Shown: positions 10,001 through 17,699 of the stretch, in pieces
Layout: each line of letters starts with the position of its first letter
Position numbering within the stretch: the stretch's first letter is position 1
Source: 20CM-2-55-15 sp963738025
GTDB taxonomy: Bacteria; Acidobacteriota; Terriglobia; 20CM-2-55-15
Assembly (NCBI GenBank): GCA_963738025.1
Contig: CAVTWA010000003.1
Span: 124,001 to 188,000 of the forward strand
DNA length: 64,000 nt
Reading direction: 5' to 3'
Program-made: the position numbers and the translations under genes
The notes under the pieces: generated by a model
What the model saw: the letters and a program-made list of their open reading frames with translations, nothing else
What the model was told of the DNA's origin: nothing
Database searches by the model: none

Positions 10001-11247
10001 ATACAGCTCTCAAGCAGCGTCTGGAATTCCGAAGCAAGTCGCTGAATATCATTAACATCAAAGACATTCGGATCGTAGTGGAGCTCTGTGGACAAAGACT
10101 CGTCGACGCGAATACACACAAGACGCAAGTCGAAAGTGTCTAGAAAAGTGAACTTTCTCAATATCGAGAAGGACAGGCCCTTAGCAGTTTGTTTTACGGA
10201 TCTATCCTCGAAGGCAAAAGCAATACGTGCCCATTCACGCTGACCTTCCTGCAGTTCCGCGAAATAGTGTTGCCATTCTTCGGATTCACGAACCGTTTTA
10301 GTCACCTGATCGAGCACCTGCCCAAATCGCTTCGTCGCATCGAACGAACAGCGGATGGGCAAAGGCCGTGCGAACAGACCGAATGCACTACCCAGGTCCT
10401 GGTGTTTTCTGCCAGGAAGTTCCATCGAACTCACGATCTCCGGTTGCCCTGTAAGCCTTCGGAGGAGAGCCTGCCAGCATGCGAGCAGAACTTCGAGTTC
10501 AGACGAACCATGGTTCCGAACAATGTTTTCGAGACCTCGCACCACATCGGGACCCGCTGTCAGAGCAATGGATTCGGGAAGCGCATACTTGCGTCCGGCG
10601 TCTCTTAATTTGAAAGGAAGCGCGATCGGGTCGACGGGGAACTGGTTACGCTTCTGCCAATAAGCTCGTCCTGCTACTCTCTCATGATCCTCTTTCTCAA
10701 GTAGTTCTTCGATCCATCCACTGTAGTCCGCATACTGAACAATCGAAGTCTCATCTTTGGCGTGGAAAGGCTCCCCATACCGCTCACCGAGTTCCTGGAC
10801 GAAATTGTCGAACGTGATGGAATCACAGCATAGGGAGGATATGCTTACGACCAGGAGATGCCTCGAGTCCGAAAGGACGATCAATGAAAGGCGGAGGGAG
10901 GGTTCTTCCGGGGATGGAGCAGCGCTTTGTTGCTCCCGAAACAGCTTATCGACCTCAGCTTCTTGCTCCGCTTTCGCCAACTGCGTCAAGTCGTGCGTTT
11001 CCCAAGGCGGAGTGAAACCATCTACTACCGCTTGAAATGGAAACTTGAATCCAGCACGAGAATGAAAACCAGTCCTGAGAATTTCGTACCGATCGACGAC
11101 ATCTTGTACGGCTCGCTTCAGCCGATCGAGATCCAAACCGCCTTCGATCAACACGACGCACACATTTGCAGCAGCGTTCGGCCGTGAAAGCCAAAGATGC
11201 CGTTGTTGGGGAGACAGTCGAAAACCTTGAATCACGCGTTCTTCCAC
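4012..11247 (-). CDS. Nonribosomal peptide synthetase, C*-A-PCP-C-A-PCP-TE
   Basis: The product has 2411 residues. Domains in order: condensation domain (about 8-430) whose HHxxxDG is replaced by SSLCCDS at 137-143; adenylation A1 (about 455-950, LFTSGSTGTPKG, NHYGPTETT); carrier PCP1 (DLGGHSL, Ser999); condensation C2 (about 1072-1510, intact HHIVSDG at 1204-1210); adenylation A2 (about 1530-2038); PCP2 (DLGGHSL, Ser near 2085); thioesterase (about 2130-2390, GYSFG with Ser2209, late GEHMD His). By hand alignment A1 lacks the Asp that normally binds the alpha-amino group (FAADLGN in core A4). A2 keeps it (FDTAVEE) and has acidic pocket residues, suggesting a basic amino acid. The start is GTG, 12 bp after the upstream stop, with no strong ribosome site, so coupling is likely. 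It is the last gene of the cluster and releases the product by hydrolysis or cyclisation. Confidence 0.95.
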   Translation of the reverse strand: MEERVIQGFRLSPQQRHLWLSRPNAAANVCVVLIEGGLDLDRLKRAVQDVVDRYEILRTGFHSRAGFKFPFQAVVDGFTPPWETHDLTQLAKAEQEAEVDKLFREQQSAAPSPEEPSLRLSLIVLSDSRHLLVVSISSLCCDSITFDNFVQELGERYGEPFHAKDETSIVQYADYSGWIEELLEKEDHERVAGRAYWQKRNQFPVDPIALPFKLRDAGRKYALPESIALTAGPDVVRGLENIVRNHGSSELEVLLACWQALLRRLTGQPEIVSSMELPGRKHQDLGSAFGLFARPLPIRCSFDATKRFGQVLDQVTKTVRESEEWQHYFAELQEGQREWARIAFAFEDRSVKQTAKGLSFSILRKFTFLDTFDLRLVCIRVDESLSTELHYDPNVFDVNDIQRLASEFQTLLESCINHPEVVIDELDVLSPTERRQILFEFNKPRSDSNEFEFIHERFQKQAKQTPENVAVVYEDQQWTYAELEFRSNQLARHLQSIGVGPNTLVGIYVERSLNMILCLLSVLKAGAAYVPLDRALPKERLGVILDDCQVAAILTQRGIADSLPETRGQVVYLDADWPTIANHSGQDVANVASKSSLAYVLFTSGSTGTPKGVGIEHRQLSNYLNAIVQRLQLCEGANYACVSTFAADLGNTVIFPAISSGGCLHIISQERASDPDALADYFSEHSIDCLKIVPSHLQALLTGSHPERVIPKRCLVLGGESLSWDLVREVKRLAPDCSVFNHYGPTETTVGAATYRVIEDGSRRSVSVPIGRPIANARIYLLNAHLQLVPICTPGEIYIGGAGLARGYLNRPDLTAEAFIPSPFDPGMRLYRTGDLGRYLPDGSIEFLGRTDYQIKIRGFRVELADIESVLRQHSHVHHALVTVCEDNPDSKRLIAYVVLRTAKAESSGELQDFLKKRLPDYMLPSALVMLEALPLNSNGKIDRSKLPAPIVTQGNVEQRELRRPWTPVESVLAAAFASLLGLESVDIDSSFFDLGGHSLLAIQLVSRIRNLLHIDFPVRLLFDNPTVAGLAAAIASSPKNAATAGAVTEQDRDFSNQTDLSVLRRTDRDFVPLSLTQEQMWFIDQLSPDSAAYNMPHAFRLEGALNLSALEHSLNEIVRRHESLRTTFASIDGTPVQVVAPELTIKLNVIDVSARDDDEREKTTTLLVSEEARRPFNLATGPLLRCSLLKSMDAQQVLLFVMHHIVSDGWSWVLFLKELSVLYEAFCKSEPSPLQPLPVQYPDFAQWQHDRLQKGELEQRLSYWSNRLDRAPGLLELPLDHPRPAVQTFRGATYSEVLPQDLKKKLEALSRSEGVTLFMTLCAAFNALLFRWTGQEDIVVGSTISGRNRAEFESVIGLFINTLLLRTDLSGNPTFRQLLHRVRESALGAYANQEVPFDKLMERLRSKRSLSHGTLFQVLFILHQGTSEQELALSGMTVSTVPVENGTVKFALSVHLVDRPDGLSCNFTYQTDLFELTTIQRMVAQFKTLLGSASAAPDASLHDLPIMSDVEIRALLVEYNETKTDYPKNNCIHDLFEEQAKRTPEATAVLFEGRGLSYRELNRRANQLSNYLRGSGACSGSLVVLCMERSPEMIVALLAVLKSGGVYVPVDPRHSRERLPWILNDTAAPVLLTEKFSFDAVTNCARTDSARTVCVDLAQWVFSEESAETSDVRITPDHLAYVIYTSGSTGTPKAVEIPHVSLVNFVFSSIATFELQPSDRMLQFASLSFDTAVEEIFPCLVAGATLVLRTDQMLGTASVFLQHCAEWKITVLDLPTVYWHELTENIFSGNLKLPDGLRLVVLGGDKAMPERVAEWHKCSRGRVRLLNEYGPTEATVVATTHELGAGAQSREVPIGRPIANVQTYVLDRHLNPVPIGVPGELHIGGVGVARGYHKRPDLTAEAFIPDPFGDGAGGRLYKTGDLARYLPDGTLEFVGRLDHQVKVRGFRVEPGEIEMVLTENSTVRQVVVVAQTDMSGDNRLIAYVVLVPGSRATPQDLRDFVIKRLPDYMVPSAFMIVDVLPLTASGKVDRHALPQPDQTLHPQTSFVAPRTMMEQQLAEEWEKLLDVRPIGVQDNFFDLGGHSLLGVRLIARLEKRFGKTLPVAVLFQSATIEQLAITLEQKWPESWSLLIPIQTCGSKLPFFWIHGDTSNAILPQYLGPDQPLYAIEHQSQDGRAARYTEVEQIAQYYLREIFALRTRGPYLLGGYSFGAVIAFEMAQQLRARGEHVPFLFMLDPPGKQRKPKSSRPLPSEVRRHLQVLATLEPQEKLGYLLPRLRQRIHPKKGWMRRNIAKLRWKTSLAVGHLLPPSVRSAYILNIYQQALANYLPRPYSGPVTLFKTEGESYRPRFDWTCLTTGELQIHEGFGEHMDLRKEPYIRVWAEYMTQSLDRAQQTLKIGDRKVDAYQAVKV

Positions 11248-11259
11248 TTGATTTACCGT

Positions 11260-13671
11260 TTAAACAGCCGATTCGGAGTGTATGGAGTTGGATGCTGGAT
11301 TTTCCGGCTTGCGCATCATTTCTCCCATGGCCACCAAAATTTTTCTTGGTCCCTGGTACGGCTGCCGCGCATGGGCTACCAGCATGTTGTCAACCATCAA
11401 TACATCCCCAATGTGCCATTGAAACGCTACGGCTGCGCCACGATACACTTCACTGATGCGAGCGATGGTCGAATCATCGATCAGGGAACCGTCACCGTAG
11501 TAGCAACTGCGTGGCAGGTGGTCTTCACCGAATAACGACGCCATAGATTCGCGCATGTCAGAACCTAAACATGCTGTGTGCCAATGTTGGATTTGGTTGA
11601 ACCAGACCATCTCGCCTGTTTTCGGATGCTTCATGACCGCCGGAGAAATGTGGCGTATTCTAAGATGATCGTTGTTTTTCCACTCGACATCGATGCCCGC
11701 GTTTCTGCAATAAAACTCGACAACCGATCGATCTTTGGTTTTGAAAAAGTCCTGCCAGGTAACATCAAGAGCGGGCGTGAAGTTTCGGACATAGAGAATT
11801 CCTTCACGCTCGAATCTTTTTGATACCTCCGGCCCGATCTGCCGGTAGACTTCGCGACAATCAACGATGGGAGTCTCGCCTCCGGATTGCGCTGTCTCCA
11901 TACAAAAAAACCACTGTTTCATTGGCCACTGATGCATGTGGGAGCTTTCGTTATGAAACAGAATGGGCTGGTCTGCCGGATACGGAGTTGAGTGATAAAC
12001 TTTGCTGCTGGCCTGTTCCCTGGGAAGATCCCCATATTCTACGAATAATTGCGGACAGATTGCTGAGGCAAAGTTCTCAAAATCGGTTATTGAACTCAGC
12101 CCGCACCCTCGGAAGAGAATCGCCCCATGTGTGAACAGCTGCGCTTCGATGAATTCAACGTTCCCTTGGGCCCAACTGGTCAAGTCGATGTCGTTTGCAT
12201 CTGGCTGGATGACCAGGGGCAACATGGAACCGGGTTGCAAATAGCCGGTGGTCACCAGTGTCATGCGCGAGAGATCGACAGCCTTTCGTCTGGCGCGTTT
12301 TAAGTCGGTGATTTTTGTCGCGCTTGCTCGCACTACTTTCGGCTCCTGCTTTCCAATCTCGCCGATACTAAAGTCGCTTATTCGATCGAAGGGGCGCGTG
12401 ACGACTAAATTAAGAACCTCTTCATATTGGCGCATCATGCTCTGCATCGTGGCCTCGTCGAAGAGATCCGTATTGTAGTTCCAGGTCGTGATGATCTGTT
12501 GATTGGCTTCCTTCACGAAAAGGACCAAATCAAAGCGTGCGATTTCGGAATTCACTTCAAATGCACTGGCGTTGAAATCCGGCGAAAAAGCGCGCGTGTA
12601 CTCCGGGCCATTCTGCAGATTGAACAATATTTGAACCAGTGGATTCCGGCTGGTATCACGTTTCGGGTTCAGCTTCGCAACCAGTTTGTCAAAAGGGACA
12701 TCCGGATGTGCAAATGCCTGTCTCATCGTGTCCCAAACGCGTTGCAAGAGTTCGCGCGATGTTGGTTCGCCGGATAGATTCACCCGAATAGGCAAGAGTC
12801 CAACAAAGAACCCGATCAGGTTTTCGGTTTCGACACGATTCCGGTTTGCGACATCCGTTCCGATTAAAACATCATCCTGACCTGTATGGCGATGGAGCAA
12901 GGCAACAAAGGCAGCGAGCAGAGGGACGAACAAAGTTACTTTTTCCCGCCGACTGAGAACCTTTAAACCATCGGCCGTGGTCTGCGAAAGGACCGCCGAT
13001 GCTTTTGTGCCCCGGTAAGTCTTGACCGCGGGCCTCGGCTTGACAGACGGTAACTCGAACACCGGAAGATCCCCACCGAGCTTATGCATCCAATACGCGA
13101 GTTGTTTTTCGATGCGTTCGCCGCTTAGCCACTCGCGCTGCCAGACACCAAAGTCGGCATATTGGATCGGCAACGCTGGCAACGACAGGGGCTCTCCATG
13201 AGAAAGGGCCCGATATGCGATGCCCAAATCGCGGAAAAACACATTCATGGACCATCCATCGGTCACAATGTGATGGGCGGCGGTGACAAGCACATGATCG
13301 TCGCGGTCAAACCGCAACAATTTTGCGCGGAACAGCGGAGCATCGGTTAGATCAAACGGCTGTTGTGCCATCGCTTTTGCGAAGTTTCCTGCTTCGGCCT
13401 CAAGCTGGTGTTGTGGCAGACGGGATAAATCGACGATCGGCACATCGATGGTTACGCGTTCTGCTATAACCTGAATTGCGCGTCCCGCACGTTCCACAAA
13501 ACTGGTTCTCAGTGCTTCATGGCGCGTCACCATGATCTCAATAGTCTTTTGAAGGATCTCGACCCGCAACGGCCCCTTTAAACGGATCGCTGAAACAACG
13601 TTGTAGGCGGCGCTATTGGGCATCAATTGGTCCAGGAACCAAAGTCGTTCCTGAGCCAGGGACAGCGGCAA
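11260..13671 (-). CDS. Fused NRPS condensation domain and TauD/SyrP-like Fe(II)/2-oxoglutarate dioxygenase
   Basis: The product has 803 residues. Residues 1-430 are a complete condensation domain with intact HHIVTDG (133-139). After a basic linker, residues about 485-790 are a TauD/TfdA-family non-haem iron oxygenase with the facial triad H573-N-E575 and H767 plus the 2-oxoglutarate-binding Arg776. The H-x-E form is typical of oxygenases acting on amino acids or carrier-bound amino acids. There is no adenylation or carrier domain, so it must act in trans on neighbouring PCPs: peptide bond formation plus probable side-chain hydroxylation. The start is TTG, overlapping the upstream stop in the arrangement TGA-A-TTG with GAGAAG before it; an in-frame stop a few codons upstream excludes a long extension. 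C-dioxygenase fusions without a carrier are unusual. Confidence 0.9.
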   Translation of the reverse strand: MPLSLAQERLWFLDQLMPNSAAYNVVSAIRLKGPLRVEILQKTIEIMVTRHEALRTSFVERAGRAIQVIAERVTIDVPIVDLSRLPQHQLEAEAGNFAKAMAQQPFDLTDAPLFRAKLLRFDRDDHVLVTAAHHIVTDGWSMNVFFRDLGIAYRALSHGEPLSLPALPIQYADFGVWQREWLSGERIEKQLAYWMHKLGGDLPVFELPSVKPRPAVKTYRGTKASAVLSQTTADGLKVLSRREKVTLFVPLLAAFVALLHRHTGQDDVLIGTDVANRNRVETENLIGFFVGLLPIRVNLSGEPTSRELLQRVWDTMRQAFAHPDVPFDKLVAKLNPKRDTSRNPLVQILFNLQNGPEYTRAFSPDFNASAFEVNSEIARFDLVLFVKEANQQIITTWNYNTDLFDEATMQSMMRQYEEVLNLVVTRPFDRISDFSIGEIGKQEPKVVRASATKITDLKRARRKAVDLSRMTLVTTGYLQPGSMLPLVIQPDANDIDLTSWAQGNVEFIEAQLFTHGAILFRGCGLSSITDFENFASAICPQLFVEYGDLPREQASSKVYHSTPYPADQPILFHNESSHMHQWPMKQWFFCMETAQSGGETPIVDCREVYRQIGPEVSKRFEREGILYVRNFTPALDVTWQDFFKTKDRSVVEFYCRNAGIDVEWKNNDHLRIRHISPAVMKHPKTGEMVWFNQIQHWHTACLGSDMRESMASLFGEDHLPRSCYYGDGSLIDDSTIARISEVYRGAAVAFQWHIGDVLMVDNMLVAHARQPYQGPRKILVAMGEMMRKPENPASNSIHSESAV

Positions 13672-13672
13672 T

Positions 13673-15544
13673 TCACCGCTTCTCGGCGATAGGTTGAATA
13701 GACAGCGCTACCAGATCCCGCACTTCGTCCGAATCCAGTCTCCTCGCCATTGCCGCGACTGTGGGCTCCTCAAATAGAACGTTGATGGTCAATTCAACAT
13801 TTAACTCTCGTGCGATCCTGGAGACGATTTGAGCCGCCGCCATCGAGTGTCCGCCGAGTTCAAAGAAATTGTCATGAATTCCTACGGGATTCACGGACAG
13901 TATTTCGCTCCAAATCTGTGCGATTGCCTCTTCGGTTGGACTAGATGGGGCTATGAAGGTGTTTTCCAGATCCGGCCGTGAAGTATCGGGCAGTGGCAGT
14001 GCGCCGCGATTGACTTTTCCGTTGGGTGCCAACGGAAAACTGGGAAGGACCAGAAATACTGAAGGGATCATGTATTCCGGAAGACGATCCAGGAGCGCGC
14101 GACGCAAGTTACCGACAGTGGGAGCCGGCTGATCGCGCACTAATAAATAGGCGACCAACCGTGACTCGCCTTGGGGAGTTTTGCGGTCCATGACGATTGC
14201 TTCCTTGGCGCCCGAAACTCCCAGTAGCGCCATTTCAATCTCTGCCGTTTCGATTCGGTACCCGCGTATCTTGACCTGGAAATCCTTTCTGCCCATGTGC
14301 AGGAGACACCCGTCCGAAAGCGTTCGCCCCATATCTCCCGTGAGATAGATGCGTTCCCCGCCCGGTTCCGCTGTTGTCAGAAAGGCCTTTTGCGTTGCTT
14401 CGGGTTTGCGCCAGTAACCCGGCGAGAGATAACGGCTTTTAACGGCAATCTCACCAACCTCGCCCGGCGCGACTTTGTTCCTCTGTTCGTCAAGTAAGAC
14501 GACTTCATTGTCAGGCACCGGGTATCCGACTGGAACGGAGTTGCCCTCAATTTGCGTAGCGCCATCTATGAAGTGCCAACGAATCGTTCCGGTTTCGGTA
14601 CTTCCAAGTCTGTTGATGAGAATGGAATGCGATGAAAAGTGCGTCCGGTAAAGATCCACATCTTTCTTCAAAACTGGCTCACCAATCAGTTTTATAAATC
14701 GCAGCGTGGGAAAGTACTCCTTCCCGGTTAACGCTTCACAAAAATGACGAAAAACGGTCGGAACTGAGGCGTACGTCGTCACTTGCTGGTCAGTTAACCA
14801 ATCCGCCAGACCTGTTAAACCCTCTTTCTTTATATCGAGAGGATGGAGGGAAGCACCGTTTAGCAATCCACAGAACATCTCGTGAGCTGCTCCGTTAACA
14901 CCGAACGAAAACAGCAGAGCGAGACGATCGAATGAGGAGAGAAACAAACCGTTCGTGTAATTTCTTACGAATTGAAGAACGTTGCGATGCGTCTGAACAA
15001 CACCCTTCGGCTTCCCGGTTGAACCCGACGTATAGATAATCCAGGTGAGTGAATCGGGTGGAATGTCAATTCCGGGATTAGCCGCTTCCGCTTGCCAATC
15101 CAGCGAATCAATGTTGATGACTGAAACGTTTTCGGGAACAAGAGAGTCAGCCAGTTCAGCATGGTCCATGTCCGTCAAGACGAAGCGGGACAGACTGTCT
15201 TGAAGGATGTAGCCGAGCCTCGATGCTGGAAGCGAGGCGTCCAACGGAACGTAGATTCTTCCAGCTTTAAGCACCCCTAAAATCGCTTCAATCATGGGTG
15301 CGTCATTACCCAGCAGCAACGCAACCGGCACCTGGCTCTCGGCACCTTGGTTCAGAACCGCCAACGCGATAATGTTGGCACGCCGGTTCAGCTCTTCGTA
15401 TGTCAGCGTATGCTTTTTTGTAACAATGGCTACTTTTTGTGGGTACTTATGGACTTGGTGTTCGAACCTATCGATCAGTGACCGGTCGAGTTCCTCATTC
15501 CCGAACTCCAGGAAAGACTCGCTGGGATGAAGACGATGGGTCAT
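13673..15544 (-). CDS. NRPS loading-type protein, adenylation-carrier (A-PCP)
   Basis: The product has 623 residues. An adenylation domain (about 20-530) contains IIYTSGSTGKPKGV, TGDMGR, KIRGYRIE and NGKVNR, followed by a carrier domain with ELGGHSM (Ser567). Core A4 reads SFGVNGAAHEMF and core A5 reads NRLGSTETG instead of the usual NxYGPTE. The usual Asp for the alpha-amino group appears as Asn, so the substrate may not be an ordinary amino acid. With no condensation domain in front, it is the natural starter unit, handing its acyl group to the condensation domain of the next protein. ATG start with AGG about 10 bases upstream; 21 bp after the MbtH-like gene. Tight spacing shows one operon. 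Confidence 0.92.
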   Translation of the reverse strand: MTHRLHPSESFLEFGNEELDRSLIDRFEHQVHKYPQKVAIVTKKHTLTYEELNRRANIIALAVLNQGAESQVPVALLLGNDAPMIEAILGVLKAGRIYVPLDASLPASRLGYILQDSLSRFVLTDMDHAELADSLVPENVSVINIDSLDWQAEAANPGIDIPPDSLTWIIYTSGSTGKPKGVVQTHRNVLQFVRNYTNGLFLSSFDRLALLFSFGVNGAAHEMFCGLLNGASLHPLDIKKEGLTGLADWLTDQQVTTYASVPTVFRHFCEALTGKEYFPTLRFIKLIGEPVLKKDVDLYRTHFSSHSILINRLGSTETGTIRWHFIDGATQIEGNSVPVGYPVPDNEVVLLDEQRNKVAPGEVGEIAVKSRYLSPGYWRKPEATQKAFLTTAEPGGERIYLTGDMGRTLSDGCLLHMGRKDFQVKIRGYRIETAEIEMALLGVSGAKEAIVMDRKTPQGESRLVAYLLVRDQPAPTVGNLRRALLDRLPEYMIPSVFLVLPSFPLAPNGKVNRGALPLPDTSRPDLENTFIAPSSPTEEAIAQIWSEILSVNPVGIHDNFFELGGHSMAAAQIVSRIARELNVELTINVLFEEPTVAAMARRLDSDEVRDLVALSIQPIAEKR

Positions 15545-15565
15545 AATATCAGCCTACTTAAGCAC

Positions 15566-15790
15566 TTAGGCCTTCATCTCCTTTCGCAGGCTGAGAGGTC
15601 TCATGTCGGTCCAGGCATCTCTTATGAAGACTAGACACTCCTGCTTCAATCCCTGTTTACCCGCCTCCGTCCAACCGTTCGGGAGGTCGCGATGGGCAGG
15701 CCAAATCGAATACTGCTCTTCGTGGTTAACGACCACCTTATAGATGGTTGTGTCATCGCCGTCCGGTCTTTCCACTACACCCTCCCACAT
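15566..15790 (-). CDS. MbtH-like NRPS accessory protein
   Basis: The product has 74 residues. It carries the family signature: VVNHEEQYSIWP (N-x-E-x-Q-x-S-x-W-P), PNGWTEAG and DAWTDMRPLSL. Members bind adenylation domains and are often needed for their solubility and activity. It is first in the minus-strand cluster, 21 bp before the A-PCP gene, so it probably serves the three adenylation domains downstream. ATG at 15790 with GAGG 11 bases upstream; the nearby ATG at 15794 is out of frame. The 257 bp between it and the divergent phosphopantetheinyl transferase gene must hold both promoters, but I could not identify convincing -35/-10 pairs there. Confidence 0.93.
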   Translation of the reverse strand: MWEGVVERPDGDDTTIYKVVVNHEEQYSIWPAHRDLPNGWTEAGKQGLKQECLVFIRDAWTDMRPLSLRKEMKA

Positions 15791-16047
15791 CCATGATCAA
15801 ACCTCGCGAGAAACATACGGTGCGGCCACGAAGGACACCAGAGCCTTTTTATAGCGTTGAAGGCTTTCTCTTTTTATTGATCCGAGGTGCGCATGACGAA
15901 GGGCAAAAATCTCTCATTTTGTTGTGATTTGTACCGTTGCTCCCCAAAAAACAACTTCTCCCGACCTATAGGAAATGACACCCATCGAGTGGTTTTACCC
16001 ATCTGTTGGCAGGGCCGGCGGTTCAGAAGGTAGGATATTCTTTCAAC

Positions 16048-16770
16048 GTGTTCGCTTTAACGCCAATCCAGATCCGGGACCTGACAGCTCGGCCGCGCGA
16101 ATGTGATTCCCAGCGGGTTGACGTGTGGCTCCTGTCGGTCAAAACAGATGCAGCGGAGCTGAAGATCTACGAAGAAGTTCTTGGAGACGATGAGAAGGCG
16201 CGCGCTGCCCGGTTTCTTTTTGCGGCCGATCGTGCGCGATCAATCACGGCGCGCGGTGGTTTGCGGTGGCTTCTTTCCTCTTACTGCCAAATTCAACCTG
16301 AGGCTCTAACGTTTCACGCATGCGATCATGGAAAGCCCGCACTGCTCAAACCGCCGCGGGATGTCGAGTTCAATGTTTCGCATTCCGGAGACTACGTCCT
16401 GATCGCTATTGGCGTCGATGCCCAATGTGGCGTGGATATCGAACGCTCTCAAGTACATTTCTCAGAGCAAGAGATTGCGGAACATTTTTTTTGTACTCGC
16501 GAGGTTGAATGGTTAAGGAGGACCGAAGACGGTTTCCTGCGGCTCTGGACAACCAAAGAAGCGGTCATTAAGGCTGTTGGTCGAGGTCTGTCCATACCCT
16601 TATCGGACGTCGACGTCACGGACGTTGTAGAGGGCCGGAATCCAGTGGTTACGCTCGCTTTGGGACCGACACGGCAGATGCTGTGGGTAACCGAATTAAA
16701 CGTTATCCCTGATTATAGGGCAGCAGTAGCAATTATAGGTGGTCCGCGCGAGCTTCACCTGTTGCCTTAG
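16048..16770 (+). CDS. 4'-phosphopantetheinyl transferase, Sfp type
   Basis: The product has 240 residues from a GTG preceded by AGGA about 11 bases upstream; a TTG at 16006 would add 14 residues. Family motifs: GLRWLLSSY, HGKPAL, FNVSHSGDYVLIAIG, GVDIE (metal-binding Asp/Glu) and the WTTKEAVIKAVGRGLS helix. It transfers the phosphopantetheine arm from CoA to the serine of carrier domains. Placed divergently from the NRPS operon, it almost certainly activates the three PCPs encoded there. The last codons run to a TAG at 16768-16770. Confidence 0.93.
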   Translation: MFALTPIQIRDLTARPRECDSQRVDVWLLSVKTDAAELKIYEEVLGDDEKARAARFLFAADRARSITARGGLRWLLSSYCQIQPEALTFHACDHGKPALLKPPRDVEFNVSHSGDYVLIAIGVDAQCGVDIERSQVHFSEQEIAEHFFCTREVEWLRRTEDGFLRLWTTKEAVIKAVGRGLSIPLSDVDVTDVVEGRNPVVTLALGPTRQMLWVTELNVIPDYRAAVAIIGGPRELHLLP

Positions 16771-17042
16771 GTTGTGCGCCCAATATGCGCCAGGTTGTCT
16801 CGACCTGTTCCGCCGGGGCGGCGTGGATCACACCGTTTTCCCTGGCTTGCACGCGGCTGTTTTGGTTGTTTTCCAAATCGCAACAACTGACGGGGTCTCT
16901 GCCCGAAGCATGTGGTGCACACCCGATTGGCGCAAGTTATGAAAAAGCCGAACATGAACTCACCGATACGCAGCACACTCACACTAACGGTTGACCATGT
17001 TCGACAGACCCAAACAATTGGTGCGAAGAACGTCTCGACTTG
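16771..17042. other. Gene-free stretch
   Basis: Between the phosphopantetheinyl transferase stop and the regulatory dyad upstream of the DksA-like gene I see no supported coding frame, RNA gene or repeat. Confidence 0.5.
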
Positions 17043-17085
17043 TGTGCAATTTTGTACATCCTTCGTTCCGCTTATTGACGATAGT
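17043..17085 (+). promoter_or_regulatory. Crp/Fnr-type dyad (17043-17058) and -10 element for the DksA-like gene
   Basis: TGTGCA-ATTT-TGTACA is a 6-4-6 dyad. Exactly 21 bases later comes GATAGT (17080-17085), a -10-like hexamer. Dyad centre to -10 matches a class II activator position near -41.5. The same half-site and the same 21-base spacing occur at four other places in this window. Start of transcription would be near 17092, about 78 bases before the ATG. Confidence 0.65.
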
Positions 17086-17169
17086 TCCACTCAGTTATGG
17101 CTGCCCCCTTCGCTGATGTTTCGCCGGGTTCGCAGCACTTGTTAGTGTCGACAGACCCGAGGGCCGAAA

Positions 17170-17571
17170 ATGGACGCAAAGCAGATCAAAGAAATGCGAC
17201 GAAGACTCAAGAGTGAGTACGAGAAGCTCGTCAACTCGGTAAACCGCAGCCGGATGGCCGCAGAAGAAATCCAGCTCGAAAACACTGAAGACGAGGGCGA
17301 TCTGGCCACCATCAGCCATGCCCGGGATCTCCTTTACAATCTCCACGAAGGTGGTTTCGCTCGTTTGCGATTGGTTCAGGAAGCCATCAATGCAATTGAA
17401 CGTGGTCAATACGGGGAATGCCAACGTTGCGGAAACGACATCGATGAAAAACGGCTCAACGCTGTGCCGTGGGTCACGATGTGCATCAGATGTCAGGAAG
17501 AGACGGAGATGGAGCAGACTTCATCACGAATGTCCCTGGCCGGACACGACTCCGAAGAGACCGAGTTCTAG
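17170..17571 (+). CDS. DksA/TraR C4-type zinc-finger protein
   Basis: The product has 133 residues: an N-terminal helical region (KQIKEMRRRLKSEYEKLVNSV, read in two parts) followed by GQYGECQRCGNDIDEKRL and MCIRCQEE, i.e. C-x2-C-x17-C-x2-C zinc ligands. This is the DksA/TraR/YbiI zinc-finger family, whose members bind in the RNA polymerase secondary channel. The acidic DxxDA coiled-coil tip of classical DksA is not evident; 'ENTEDEGDLA' sits at the corresponding place, so it may be a DksA paralogue rather than DksA itself. It is monocistronic and preceded by the shared Crp/Fnr-type dyad, which suggests stress- or oxygen-linked control. The ATG follows the weak purine-rich stretch GAGGGCCGAAA. 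Confidence 0.88.
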   Translation: MDAKQIKEMRRRLKSEYEKLVNSVNRSRMAAEEIQLENTEDEGDLATISHARDLLYNLHEGGFARLRLVQEAINAIERGQYGECQRCGNDIDEKRLNAVPWVTMCIRCQEETEMEQTSSRMSLAGHDSEETEF

Positions 17572-17699
17572 TCAGCACGGCCGAATTCGCAGCAAATTGA
17601 TACTACGAAACAGCTTCGACTTTCTTCATTCGCTCTCCACCTCGGGTGGCTTGTACAAGAAGTGCAATGCCGCCACGAGGTATTTTTTGGATCACCGAG

